In this document: piece by piece, positions 11,362-24,100 of the stretch
Layout: every line of letters begins with the position of its first letter
Numbering within the stretch: the first letter of the stretch is position 1
DNA from: Phoronis australis
Lineage: Eukaryota > Phoronida > Phoronidae
Assembly (NCBI GenBank): GCA_002633005.1
Contig: NMRA01000533.1
Coordinates: 234,494 to 298,493, forward strand
DNA: 64,000 nucleotides
Direction of reading: 5' to 3'
Made by a program: the position numbers and the translations under genes
The notes under the pieces: generated by a model
The model's database searches: none
What the model was told of the DNA's origin: nothing
The model's input: only the letters and a program-made list of their open reading frames with translations

Positions 11362-13931
11362 GTGACTTCAGATCACTGTCGTTTTGTTTGCTGGCACTAA
11401 TTTTTTCTAGAATCAGTTACCTATGTTCATAAAAATCATGCATATTAAACAAATTGTGCGTCCTAACTATTAAAATTTAATTAATAACTTTTTGTTACAC
11501 AATCCTATTTGCTTTTCATCAAATTCAGGTGAAATCAGCAGCCAAATTCTCAATACATGCCAGCAGCAGACGAAATGGATGCTTGGGAACAACTCATAAT
11601 ACCTCCAATAGCAGAGAAAAAAGCCACTTCCAGCCCAATTTTATTAAGGGTTTGTGTAATGAATAAGCCAATAACTCCACCAGAATAACATATTTTTCTA
11701 ACAAATATTATTTTTGATACCTCAAATGAATATATTTTACAGAAAAATAATTGAGTTTGTGAAATTTATAATGAAAATTTAACTAAAGCCTTTTCTGAAA
11801 AACACACCAACTTTTATGTTATATAATCTAAAATGTGATTAAAATTCCACATTTAGTATCTAAATCTTAAAAACAAATTATAGAAACAATCCACTCATTA
11901 ACCCTGACTGCAGATTGTAAAATGTTTTTGTGTAAATGCGTATCAAGTTACAAACAAAGTTTGCAGAGCGTAATTGCGGTAAATTGGGGTTTGTGAATTG
12001 GCAGCCATTTTGGCGGCCATTTTGTCAGCCATCTTGATTTTTTTCGCAAACCAGTGACCAACTGTAAGGTCCAGATATTTTCAATTGTCTAAGATACAAA
12101 AGAATTAAACTTTTGCCATTTTCATGGCAAAATATAAAAAGAAATGTTGCAACATGTACCAAATTGCCGTTTCGGCCGCCATTTTGTCGGCCATATTGGT
12201 TTTATTTTATGGAAAATTGGCATCTTTTGATTGGTATGCCTGTTATGAAAAGTATATAATCAATGACAAACTTAATTGTTTTATTTTTAGCTGTTACATA
12301 AGAGTAATATGCCAGAAAACAGTAAACGTCAGTTTTGTCGGCCATTTTTTCCGCCATCTTGAAAAAGCGACTTCCGCCACTCCGATTTCGGTAGATTTTT
12401 TTTCTGACACCAAGGGATGATTGAAGATGCAATTTATGCAAAAAAACCTTCTGTTGCAATTTTTTCTAGGTTGGGCCCTCTGGAGCCCTAGAATGACTGT
12501 GACACGTAACTGGCTCGCAATGTAAAGCTACAGCGAAAACGAAGAGGTAAAAGAAACACGTCTGAACGTCATCAGAATCCACACTCTAATGACTCGTCAT
12601 ATGTGCGCTCTCATCTCATGTAATCTCGAAGTGAAGTTAGCAGTGAGTTAGCATTCCTAAGAATCCCAAGTACCTCCCATTTCTGTTTGATCGATAAGAC
12701 GTTGTGCTACATGTATAGTCAGTGATGACGTATGCTTCAATGGCAGTGAGTTTGCGCACAAACTGAGCAGACATCTGATCAGCCAAATAGGTCCAACCCT
12801 CCCACTTCCCATATTGAAAAATAAGGAAAACGTTTACATGCGCATTCATAGTATTTAAGCAATTATAATCTGTCTGCAACTTGCCGTGTCGGACAGTTTT
12901 CGGAGATGACATGACAATAAACAATAGCGAACTTGCAATCCAGTCGGCATAGCGATTACGCATTAGTCAGCGCAAAGCCTACTAAGATTGATAGGCGTAA
13001 CAATCATGACTGATTGACGTGGAAAGTATATAGAACGTTTCAACCGTTTTACTGTTACCACAGCATTTTTAGAAATACAAACGTAGCAAAGCGCACATCC
13101 CCAAAAATACAAGAGAAAAGTTTCTGTGCTTATCTGTAGGGCTTGTCATGTGAAATGATTCAAAAATTTTCGTTCTTTGCGAGCAATTTTTGACAGAGTG
13201 AAATGGGTCGGCGAGTTCGTTGACTTGTACGCTGTCGGGCAAACACATGCGAGAACTGTTCTGTGCCCCCTATTGAGCAAGTTTTGAATAAAATTCGTTG
13301 ATTTTCAAGTCGCGAAATACTGGGCTGGACAGTAAAAATAATGGACGCGATGATTGGTTTGTTCAACTCACTATCATAACAGTAACACTGTTTGGTTCGT
13401 TTAAGGACATCGACACGTGTTTGAAAACTGGCCAATAGCGTCATTGACATGTCACCGTGTCAGAAATTATTCGTTTCGTGTCCGAAGGTGACGCGTCCCA
13501 TAAGGTTGCAAGCTCTCGGATCAAATGAACTCGAGTCTGGAGAAGCAAATATGAGTATCAGTGGACCTTTGGTAAAGACAAGAGTGAGAAATCCTCTGTC
13601 CTCTACTGGGTGTAAGTCTTTTCAAGCATTCCGTGAGTGAGAGTCTCACTTTTGAAAAGTACGGCACGCTGCTTGGCAGTCATGTCTTATTGAACCAACT
13701 CGCGAATGAGTCATTAGACGGTCTAGGCACTCGCCATTGACTGACGGGTTATTGAGTGAACGCAGACGTCAGCTAGCAGTATAGTTACTGCAAAAGTTGC
13801 CTGCGAAGTGAGAGCTCGGTAACATTGGCAATCACACACTTAAGTTATATTACATTAGCTGGTAATTCGAGCTTGCTTTTGTCATATGCACAAGAATAGG
13901 GTGAACATTTGGGAGCCCAAACATTGGGATG
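11362..13931. other. Gene-free stretch with GGCCATTTT repeats
   Basis: Between about 11995 and 12370 the motif GGC(A/G/C)GCCATTTTG/TCGGCCAT recurs at least six times in an A/T-rich background, as expected of a diverged repeat. The remainder to the N at 13932 has only short ORFs without motifs. Confidence 0.35.
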
Positions 13932-13932
13932 N

Positions 13933-14458
13933 ATCGACAGGTTAATAACCCAAAGTCACGGATTAAGTTGATGGAGATTTGTACAGAATTGTCTATTGTT
14001 GATGTGTGACGGGAACTAAACCCCAGTAGTAAAGAATATACTTGGAGAGCTGGAAGTAAACGATCCAGACTAGATTTTTTTCTAATTTCTGAACACCTTT
14101 TAGCTGATATTGACGACTCCATAATAGAATTCGGTTACCGTTCCGATCATTCAATGGTAACGGTTTTTTTTAAAGTGATGTTTCCAGGAGTAGAAATCAT
14201 TTTGGAAGTTTAATAATTCTCTCCTAAAGAACTCTGAGTATATTGCTGCAGTCAAGAATACTATTAAATTAGTTAAACAACAGTATATGACTGATGACAT
14301 TCAGACTGTTGATAGTACAAGTAATTCAAATTTACAATTGTCTATAAATGATCAACTTTTTCTTGAAACGTTGTTGATGGATATTCGCGGCAAAACAATT
14401 TCCTTTGCTACTTACTTAAAAAGAAAAAGTGATAGAGTTGAACAGCAACTTATCAAAG
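13933..14458 (+). pseudogene. LINE ORF2 endonuclease fragment bounded by two Ns
   Basis: The frame reads KSRIKLMEICTELSIVDV, an in-frame TGA, then NPSSKEYTWRAG, SRLDFFLISEHLL and YRSDHSMV, the SDH catalytic motif of the apurinic-type endonuclease. After a frameshift it continues as WKFNNSLLKNSEYIAAV and a linker. The fragment starts and ends exactly at single Ns (13932 and 14459), so it is one contig island. It is probably the endonuclease part of the element whose reverse transcriptase begins at 16080. Confidence 0.75.
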
Positions 14459-14992
14459 NGCTGCTCCATTTTAGACGCACATACAAAAGCATGAAACGGG
14501 CGAAAACTCAAACATTTTAAATGGGGATATTCTTGGGGCACATCATATTATTAAAATAATGACAATTATTTCGCTTTTGGTGTTTTCAAAAAAAGATGAA
14601 GTAGATGAAACACCAGTTTGGAGTTGAGCAAGGTCCGTGTCCCTATATAAAGTACAGAATTGCGGTGGCACATGAGTCTACTGAAAGCAGACACTCTGGC
14701 AACCAAACATGTGCTAATGACTGGACAGGTCTATCAAATACTTTGAAAATAGTTTGAACATTGCAACATTTGAAATACATTGTATATTTCTTTCTGAGTT
14801 GAAAGGGCCAACTTCTCTCTTTGATTAACTGGGAGTCTTACTAATCTTACAATGTGGGTGTCCAAACTGGAGAAATTCTGATTGACAGGGCATCCAAATG
14901 ATACATTGGGCGTCCTTGCCAGAGTGTCCACATTAGTGCTAGGGCGTCCATTTGGACGCCCAGGACGTACGCTGCATGAAGGCCTGGTTTAC

Positions 14993-15138
14993 CTTTCTCC
15001 TCTCTTCACCTTGATACTCTCCATAGAGCCCAAGGCCTCCTCAGCAAGAAAGTCAGCCAAACCAGGCCCATTAGCTAATCTGTCCTTCTGTTCTCCAGAT
15101 AACGTGCCATAAAGCTGGTTGACCACACAAGCACCCCA
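14993..15138 (-). CDS. Orphan internal exon of an unidentified gene
   Basis: A 146-bp segment is bounded by a clean acceptor (TTATATCCACAG) and donor (AAAG|GTAAAC). It is open in the frame starting WGACVVNQLYGTLSGE and continuing QKDRLANGPGLADFLAEE and ALGSMESIKVKRGER, a balanced, globular-looking sequence. No partner exons were found within a few kilobases, and the surrounding sequence is LINE and MITE material cut by Ns at 14459 and 15315. It may be a fragment of a gene scattered by the assembly, or an exon whose neighbours are outside the window. The motif L..e.+..l..GLa.FL is faintly like the GL..FL segments seen next to some RNA-binding domains, but I do not assign a family. Confidence 0.45.
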
Positions 15139-15661
15139 CTGTGGATATAATACACATCTCAGTTACAAAAACAATAACACATGTCAAGTTTGAAATCAGA
15201 AAACACTCTTGAGGAGCCACGCATAATGGTGTGCTATTGTTGTCAAATCAACGTCAGTGCATGCCCGCCATGTTGTGAAAAACTAGAATGCCCAATAGTT
15301 GGATCTGTCCGATANACGACAAGTTTCATCAAAATCTCCATGTTAAGCTGCTTTGATGAAAAATAAAGAGGCCAACAGGAGGTGCTACAGTAGACATACC
15401 TATCCAAAAATCGACTGGTGCATCCACACAATTTATTGTCTCAAATTTCAACTTTTCACAATAACCGATGGACAAAATTAAAATTAAAACTGTCAACCGG
15501 GGAAGATAACCAAACCCATCTGAAAATTAACTGGCAGTCTGGTATTGACACATTTCCACCACAAACTTTTTGCGAAAAGTTTCATCACAGAAACTGATCT
15601 GCGGCATCCACCCAGCAATGAAATTGCCTACACTCAGCTAGAGTGTGGATGCTGTGCGTGA

Positions 15662-16079
15662 ACTTGGAATCCTGCTTATTCTCAAGATTAAGCTGAAGTG
15701 AGTGTTGCGTGAACTTGGAATTGGATGTTCTTTAAGGCAAAAAGGTGACATCTTTGTTCGGTGAAAAGAATTTTTGTAATTATTTGCCTCACAAACAACC
15801 ATTTTCTCCTTTACCGTAACTTGTGTCGCTGAAACGGAAGAATATGTGAATGGCTAAATGACGCTAAATCAATTATTGGTGAAACTGTGATCGCCCGTAG
15901 TTGAAAAAGTTGGTTAAAATTGACAATATTTTACTCAAATGTAACTTGATTTAGTTCAGAGCAAATTTTTATGAACATGAACGTGATAATTTGAGTGAAC
16001 TTGTCAAGTTGCCTCGCGAATTCCAAGTTCACGCAACACTCACTTCCGCTTAATCTTGAGATTAAGCAAGATTCCAAGT
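15662..16079. mobile_element. MITE with 61-bp terminal inverted repeats
   Basis: The 61 bases at 15662-15722 and 16019-16079 are inverted copies of each other with about three differences. Each arm starts and ends with ACTTGGAAT and contains CTCAAGATTAAGC. The interior, about 300 bp, has no coding capacity. The right end abuts the LINE reverse transcriptase at 16080. I found no convincing target duplication, so the superfamily is open. Confidence 0.75.
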
Positions 16080-18838
16080 GATGGTTTTTCAGTGGAATTT
16101 TTTAAATTTTTAAAATTTTTTTGGGCTGACATTGGACATTTCGTCGTTCGCTCACTTAATACAGGTTTTGCTGTTGGCCAGTTATCCTCAACACAGAAAG
16201 AGGGAGTGATCACCTGCATCCCTAAGGGAGCAGATAAAAGTAAACATTATTTGAAAAACTGGAGACCCATATCCTTGCTCAATGCGACATATAAATTGGC
16301 TTCTTCGGCATTAGCTGAACGGTTAAAATCCATTTTGGGAAAAGTAATCAGTAAGGACCAGACAGGTCTCGTTTCTGGAAGAAATATGAACGAAAATATC
16401 CGAGTGCTATATGATTTAATGTTTTATGCCCAACAAACCTGGATTGCTTTTTACTGATTGATTTTGAGAAAGCTTTTGATTCATTGTCGTGGAATTTTAT
16501 TCAAAAAACTTTATCGTTCCTTAANATGACAGGTGAACTTAAAGTAACGTCATTGAACTGCAGAGGGCTGGGTCTCCATGAAAAACGAAAAGATGTACTC
16601 AACTATTTAGGAGAAAAACAATACTCCATCTATTGCCTACAGGACACACACTTTACTAAGAGAGAAGAAAACAATATTAGATCAATGTGGGGATATAAAT
16701 GTTTTTTCAATTCAAATTCCTCAAACTCCCGTGGAGTGGCGATCCTCTTTAAGAACACTTTTGAGTGGAATTTTATTCAAAAAACTTTATCGTTCCTTAA
16801 TTGTGGTTGGTCGATCAGAAGGTGGGTGAAAGTCTTTTACAGTAATATTAAGTCCTGTGTTGTCGTAAATGGTCACCCATCTTCTTGGTTCAATATTTCG
16901 CGTGGCTGCAGACAAGGTGACCCATTGTCTCCCTACATTTTTATATTGTGCGCGGAGATTTTGGCGTATTTAATCAAGAATAATAAAAATATTGCTGGTG
17001 TAATTGCTGGGAATAAGGAATATTTAATTTCGCAATGTGCGGACGACACATCAGTTACGTTGGATGGGTCGAATTTGTCATTGACTACCACTGACACTGG
17101 ATGTGTGTACTACATTTGTTTGCTAGTGTCTCCGGTCTCCAAGTGAATGTGGATAAAACAAAAGCCATATGGTTTGGAAGTAAAACTGGTAGTGATGACG
17201 TGATTCCTACAAAAGAAATTTTGTCTTGGACAAAAAAATCTTTTAGATTTTTGGGTGTGGATTTTGACACTCAATTGGATAGTATGACGCATAAGAACTT
17301 CACTGCAAGAATAACTGAGATCAAGTCTTTACTAAAAAGTTGGAGTCGACGAAATTTAACGCCGTTTGGTAGAGTAATGGTAATTAAAACATTAGCTATT
17401 TCTAAACTTAATTTTTTGTTGTCAAGTTTACCAAATTCATCAGTGAAAGTCTTGGGTGAATTGAATACGACATTTTTTAGATTTGCATGGCAGGCCCGTA
17501 ATGATAACATTAAACGAACTGCGGCCTGTTTAGGACTTGATCAAGGGGGAATTCAAATGGTTAATATGGATTCTTTCAGCAAAGCTTTAAAACTCGCTAT
17601 GGCCCGTAGATATCTGGAAAGCCCTGCGTCTAAAAGTGGTGAATTACTGTACGCACTCTACCCGTTCTTAAAGAATTTTGCTTCATTTGGAGATGACTTT
17701 ATTAAGTCGAAGTTAACTCTAATTGGTAATTCCTACTGGCGCGACGTATTTGAAAGTATGTATCTTTCTACAAGAAAACAATTGTTGCAAGTAAAGAGGA
17801 CTTTTTGAACCAACCTTTGTGGTTTAATAGTAACTTTGCGATCGGAGGCACAGGTGTTTTTTATAAGCCTTGGTTTGTAAAAGGCTTAAGATTTATTAGA
17901 GATATGTATACCTCTGATGGTGATTTTGTTAGTCTAAACAATATGAAAAATAAGTTCGACGTGAAAACCAACTTTGTAGAATATAATGGTGTTGTTTCTG
18001 TTCTAAGAAGGTTTCAAAAAAGTTTATTTCAAAGTAAATTTAAAACTGTTAATGTCTACTCTCCTTGCATGCCTTTAACAATTACTCACTTACGGAAAGA
18101 TTTGAAGGGTTGTAGACATATTTGTTCAGTCTTTAATAACGTTAAGAAACCTAAGTAAGAGTCTAAATGGGAAATAGAGCTAGGAGATAGTTTAGATTGG
18201 AAGAAAATATATGCTTTACCTTACAAAATTACAAAGGATCCCCATATAAGATGGTTCCAATTTAGAATACTACATTATAGAATTATTGCAACAAATACCT
18301 TTTTAGTCAAAATATGTGTTAGGGATTCTGATCTATGTTCCTTTTGTAATAAAGCTCCAGAGACGCTGTCACACCTTTTTTGGGAATGTAGCTTTGTACA
18401 AGATTTCTGGAAGGAATTCGAAAAGCTACTTCAAAAGTGTGGCATTCAGCTTTCCAACTGTCTGTCTTACGATATTGTTATTCTTGGACTTTACAAGACT
18501 CAAGATTTCCTATTTAACATTTTACTTCTACTAGCTAAACAGTACATTTACAAAGAGAGATGTCACAAAAATATACCTAATTTTCTCAAGTTCGTTACAA
18601 AAACTTATGAATACTATAATGCTGAAAAATTAAATGCACATAACAACTTTGTACATGACAGCTTCTCTGCAAAATGGGAAAAATTTATTGTTCATGTTAA
18701 GTTCATGTAGAAGATATTTACTTTAAACGAGATATAAGAATGGTCTTCCTGAGGTGTGCATGCGTGAATGAATGGTGTACTTATTTGTTTGTTTGTTTTT
18801 GTAATTGTTTGTAAAGGATAATAAATACATTAAAAAAA
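16080..18838 (+). pseudogene. Tx1/L1-like LINE, reverse transcriptase to 3' tail
   Basis: This is the longest LINE copy in the window. From 16080 it encodes DGFSVEFFKFLK, GVITCIPKGADK, NWRPISLLNATYKLASSAL, then after a frameshift DFEKAFDSLSWNF, GCRQGDPLSPYIF and SQCADDTSVTL, where the usual YADD has become CADD. The thumb and connection region is open at 17101-17808. A frame change leads to 17805-18158, then one in-frame TAA at 18156. The C-terminal domain follows in the same frame to a TAG at 18708, with the zinc knuckle CSFCNKAPETLSHLFWEC. The 3' end is an A-tail at 18830-18839. The frameshifts, the stop, the altered YADD and an assembly insertion at 16525-16765 make it non-functional as read. 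Confidence 0.85.
16490..16800. repeat. 35-bp duplicate enclosing a misplaced ORF2 start
   Basis: The 35 bases at 16490-16524 recur exactly at 16766-16800. Between them lie the N at 16525 and 240 bp that encode the very start of ORF2 (MTGELKVTSLNCRGLG, then YCLQDTHFT of the endonuclease). Removing N plus this block restores the reverse transcriptase between motifs A and B'. It is therefore a contig-placement error rather than biology. Confidence 0.85.
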
Positions 18839-21111
18839 AATTTCAAGGGCATGGAGTCTTCTACATGTCCATGTTATTATTTTTAGTTTTCTCGCGGGGG
18901 CAGCTTCGCTATAAGGGTACAACTTACTGCTGGTTTTTCACAAGAAGGAAATGTACCTACACGGAAACAGTTCCAGTGTTACCATGATAACCGATATTTC
19001 AATGTCGGTGCCGTTTTTACTGACATTGGTCATGAACCTGTCATGCGATATCAAAATTGTTCAGAACTGACTCTGTTTGAAGCAGAAACTAGAGTAGAAA
19101 ATTTGGTCAAAAATGACTCATTCCACATCAAGAAATTGCCTCATTTTGCCCCCCAGAACACTTCCCTTGTATCTCCTAAACCACCAAACTTTGTGGTGTC
19201 ATACTGCACCCAATTTCTCTCATCCGTAATGTGATTTATCAGACTAAACATGGATCTGAATGCCTGACCCCCCACCTTGCCGCTTGTTGGCTGTACAGTG
19301 GTCGGTGGATTCGTGGACTGATACTTAATCCTAGTTTTTTCCCGTAACTCGAAAGACCTAACGCATTTGCTTCTTGGGTGATGTCACCTTTGTAAATTAA
19401 CATTGATTTCACTTCAAGTAGCCGAATGCAGGCTAATAAACAAAAAAACACCACTTTCACTAAATGATCAGTTTTGCACATGTCCGAATCTTGTTCTTTG
19501 GCAGTGACTCCAGTTTGAAGGTGCGCGACTCTTGTTCTAAAGTGAACGGGTCTCGTGAAAAGTTCGCGATTACTAAGCCTCCTCTATAATTCATTAACAA
19601 AGATCCACTTAACCGACACAATTTATAGAAAAGTGGAAATAATGAAATGTGGGCTTTTAATTAGAAATTAATCAAAAGGTTTTCCCACCTTCCGCTTTAA
19701 CATTTTACTTTCAAGAATTTGAAAAAATGACATAATCTATACGAGTACGAATTGGTGGAAATTTTTAGTAATTTAGTGGAAATTTACATCGTATGAAAGT
19801 TTATCCTACTATGAGAGAAGACAATTTTGAGAAAGAAGTATACAAAAATGGACGGTTCATCTGATGTTTTTAATTCCCACTCACAATCTAATCAAGTAAA
19901 TCACGACATTAACTCCCACAAACGTATCTCAAAGGCAACCTCACAGTTACATTATTTTTTACAGCCGAAAAAGCTGTTGAAGAAATTAGGTTTGACCTCC
20001 AAACCTATAAAACAACAAAATCCGTTAGATTTTTGTGATTTTATTACGAATCGCCAATTTTCCCCGCTGCCAACCCGAGATTCACTCCGTCAAGGCGGGT
20101 GTCTTTACCAGTTAAATACGTTGAAACTACACTGGACTTACTCGAGCGGGATTCAACTCCGCCAGCAGAGCGTTACACTGGGTCCGCAGAGGGTGCAGAT
20201 GCAGGCAAATCACGACTTTTCTCGTCGACAATGTCACTTCAACACGATAGCACGTGCTGGGTTTCTAAGCTGCTCAGTCTAAGACCGGTTGACTAAAATG
20301 GTCAAAACTGGTGGCTTTATGGCACACATTTCACTCGCTGAAGCCCTGAACAAACGTTAGGAGTTGGAAATCATTTTTATCAGGGCGTGGGCACGTTTGA
20401 GATGATGGCTATACGTTTTGATTAACATTTTAGGTATTATGTAAAAAAGGAAATGAACCATTAAGGTGGTGTAGCAGCGTAGAAAAATGTCAAGATAAGG
20501 GTTTATAACTTTGTGCTCGAGTTCATTATGAGTTTCTAGATCAATTTCGCATTAGATGATCCAGATATTCTAGCTAAAAAACGACTAAAAACGCGAGATT
20601 TCGAGTTAACGAAAATTCGAAATTTCGAGTTCATACTCGAACTTTTAGCCTTAATCATTGGGTCATAAAGAGCAAACTAGGATTACGCAGTTATTCCCGA
20701 AAGTCATTGACTCTAATGTAGGATAACAGACACTGATCTTAAATTCGTAGAGTAGTAAAAGCCAAAAATAGTTTGAAGTTCGATCTAAGGTAAAAAAAGA
20801 TTAGAACCTGGACACTGATCTGTGTTACGTAGACGCAAGTAACGGCTGGACAAGCTAGTGTGGTAACGTACACCGTTTGTGGCATGGCGATGGTGATCCT
20901 GCGTTCGCCCTGGGTGCATCTTCACGGGAACTGAATGGTGGAAAACGTACCCCAATGTATGATACGTGACATGCATGTTGACAGAATATTGCCTAAATCA
21001 GAACCAAGTTCAGTCAAGTTTATGGTGGTGGTTTGTATTCATGTAACTACGGTAATAAAAGCTTTCCTACAACACGTGGTGCTTTCAACACAGATCTAAG
21101 TCACTAGGTTG
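18839..21111. other. Intergenic, with one frameshifted ORF
   Basis: No gene is supported except the possible relic at 19847-20296, listed separately. The last 1 kb before 21112 would be the 3' flank of the minus-strand gene at 21112-24576. No canonical AATAAA was seen on that strand just past its stop, only AT-rich variants. Confidence 0.35.
19847..20296 (+). pseudogene. Possible frameshifted ORF, unidentified
   Basis: One frame reads MDGSSDVFNSHSQSNQ, then FLQPKKLLKKLGLTSKP and DFCDFITNRQFSPLPTRD. Near 20090 the coding character moves to the next frame: SLPVKYVETTLDLLERD, STPPAERYTGSAEGADAG and LQHDSTCWVSKLLSLRP, then a stop at 20294. The two halves look like one protein of about 150 residues broken by a single indel, or an intronless relic. 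I recognise no domain. It could also be chance open sequence. Confidence 0.3.
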
Positions 21112-24100
21112 TCAAATTCGTATCAAGGTCTTTCTACTCAGCTCTGAAATCCAAGCGTACAGAACAGCTGCACTCGCGTCACACGCTTCGACGTCCTTCT
21201 CTGAAACATCCCCAAGAATATCCAATGCCTTTGTCGCAACATCTGGTCGAACATCTGATATTTGTAAACCGTTTAAACGCTGTAGCAGTTCTGGGTCACC
21301 AGGAGTGTCTTCCAACGTGAAAAAACGTCGGCATGACTCCCAGTCTATAACATCCTCTCCAAGGAGCAAAAGAGTTGCTTTGACAACGCTAAAAAGTGCT
21401 TTCGGTGGTTCGTCACAATTCACCATCGACCCCAAACTATCGGAATTGATGCTGATAGCTGCCGATTTCAATAAATCAAGCTTTAGTAGTCCATCGTAAA
21501 GCATCTGTGCAGTATCGAGTTCACATTGCAAGTGTTTTTTAACCGAAGATGTTTCTGCTGATAACATTGCATGATGGAGAGCAGCCATGTCCTTATTGTT
21601 TATGGCCTCTTGAAGAGGTAATTTTAAGGGCAGAACAGCAAGATTCTTTTTAACATTTCGCATTACAGCCTGATTTGGCGAGGCGTATTGCTTGTTTTTG
21701 GCTAAAAATTTCCTGTACTCATCCAAATGTAGATTGATGTCGTCAACGTTCCCAGCAGCGATGGCCTTTTCTATTGTCGACAGATATTTGTTATGTTCAA
21801 TTTGCACGCGTTCTGTAGGTGCTAACATACTTTGAAGTGTTTCCTGGGCTTTGTCGATTAAATTCTGGTCTAAAGTAAATTTAGGGTACAGTTGAATGAA
21901 CTTCTTGTATTCCTTTACCTTTGCCTCAATTAGGGATTTGTCTCTATTTGCAATAGCTTTGAAGGCGCTTGTCTTAATTGAATTGTACAGCTTATCCAAA
22001 TCTTTGCCCTCCTCTAATGCAGATATCTGACATACAGCTTGATTTGTCACCTCCGTGTCTTCTTCCACAGAACCTTTGTGTAGCTGAATGAACGCCTGGT
22101 AGTTGTCCAGGGTAGTTCGTATTTGAACAAGCTTCGACGAGGCCATGGCGTCTTGCAGCTGTCTCCGTAACGAAAGCTCCTCATGCTGCTCAGCGTCTGC
22201 TTTCCTATGTTGCTTAAGCGCGTCGTTAACTCTAGTTATAAGTTTCTTGTCTGCCTTCGTGTCGCTGGACTCGCAAAATTGATTGTAGTCAGAAAGCAGG
22301 CCTTCCATTGCTGTAAAGTCGTTTCCTGTCAGTGCCTCGTTTATTTTTTCTATTAATGTCTGAGCTTTGTCTGCGTTTGCCTTTATTGCCATCTTCTTTT
22401 TGATAACAGTCTTTGCGTCGCATTCAAGCTGGGTGTCAATCTCCAAACTATGCACCTTGCAGTATTCCAAGTAGTCTTCAAGCCTCTGCTGAATCGTGCT
22501 GTAGTTGTTTTCCTTTACGGCGCGTAGCAGCCCGTCTTTGAGGCAGGCTTCCTCTCTCATGGTGATCGCCTCTTCTAGAACGTCATCTTCGTGTAGCTCT
22601 TCATTCTCCATCAAACAGTGATCGCACATGCCAATCACCCAGGCGTACATGGAACCTGCTCCATGGCTAATCTCTCGCACCTGCTCCTGTGTGAAGCCTG
22701 CCAATAGACGTTTGGCACGATCGGCTACCTTCGGTCGCAGTCTGTTGATGTCGTACTCACGAATGCGAGCCAACAATCCAGGGTAGTCGTGAGTACGAAT
22801 TGTGGTGCTCCGTCTCTGACAGGTCGCCCAGTCATTCACTTCACTTTCCGGGTCGCCTAGTATAAGAAGTGTCGCTTTCACCACCTCATGGACAAACCGA
22901 GGTGGTTTTTTGTATTTCCTGATCTCTTGTAAAAGGTTTCTGTCAAACTGAAGCAGCGCAGATTTTGCCTGTTCTATATTTTCTAAGCTACAACACAACT
23001 CTTTTGCCGTATTAAGTTCGAGCTTAAGGCAATGTGCACGTCCACTCTCGTTGATAGTTTCAATGGTCTCTTTAATACCTGTTATGTTGCGTTCTACAGC
23101 CGCTTCAATTAGTCGCGCTTTTAATTCCAAAATTTGGATGGAGTTTTCGGATTCCACGAGCAGATTTCCATCCAGGTGCAACCAGTGGCATTCAGAATGC
23201 GTTGCTTGCTCCTCTGAAACGAAGCCTACGTAACTCGCTAGGTTGTTGGCGATGTCAGTCTTGTTGTCTGAAAAATTTGACTCGATCAGCGCATCTTTTA
23301 ACGCCTGGTGTTCACATTGTAAGCGTCTTACTCCTGCAGCTATTTCTTGTAACAAGTTTTTCGTGTCCCGTACAAGTCCATCATCGGCGACTACAAGGTC
23401 GTGGTACAACATATGAAAGTGCTCGTATTTCTCCAGCGCCTTTATGATTTCTTTTTTGTTCCGAGCCTCATAAGCAGTATGCAATTCGTCTGCTATACTG
23501 TCGTGAACGTCCACAAAGTTGTCCCCGTCTAATTGCATACATTCCAAAATCTCGATCATGCTGTACGCCAAGTCTGTAAGTTGAGTATTGACAGTGTCCA
23601 ATTGTAAGTTGTCACTGTAAAATAGATTGATCTTTTTCAAAACTCGTTGAAGTTCTTCGATGCACTTTTCCTTGAAAGCATCCTCTAACTGTTTTCGCAG
23701 CTCAGATTCCCCAAAAGCCACTGCTTGAAATTTGCCAATCGTCTTTTGAGTCTCCCTTTGCAACTCCACGTCGATTTCTACATTGTCTCTTACGTGGTGA
23801 GACCGACAAAACTCTTCATACTTTGAATGAGCGTCAATGATGTCTTCATAGATTTGTCCTCTCAAGGTAGTTTTTAACTCTTCTTTCAAGAACTCTTCCT
23901 CAGCTCTAATTATCCTCTGACGAGTTTCGTTGATTTCTTGTTCTCTCGCCTGAGTGTCAACAGCCATGAACTTGCAATATGTTTTGTACTGGAATAGATT
24001 TTTGGCTATCGCTGACTCGTCCCTCTCAATTAAAGACTTCCGAAGCCTATCTTTCATAACAGTCTGGCGGCGAACATCATCAACGCACTTCTTGCGCTCC

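Noticed and set aside
14942..14961. Perfect palindrome GGGCGTCCA-TT-TGGACGCCC as a regulatory hairpin
   Set aside because: A short isolated palindrome in repeat-rich, misassembled sequence; no context supports a function.
3524..18838. One single large LINE spanning the left part
   Set aside because: Pieces lie on both strands, in wrong order, and are interrupted by Ns; they are several elements.
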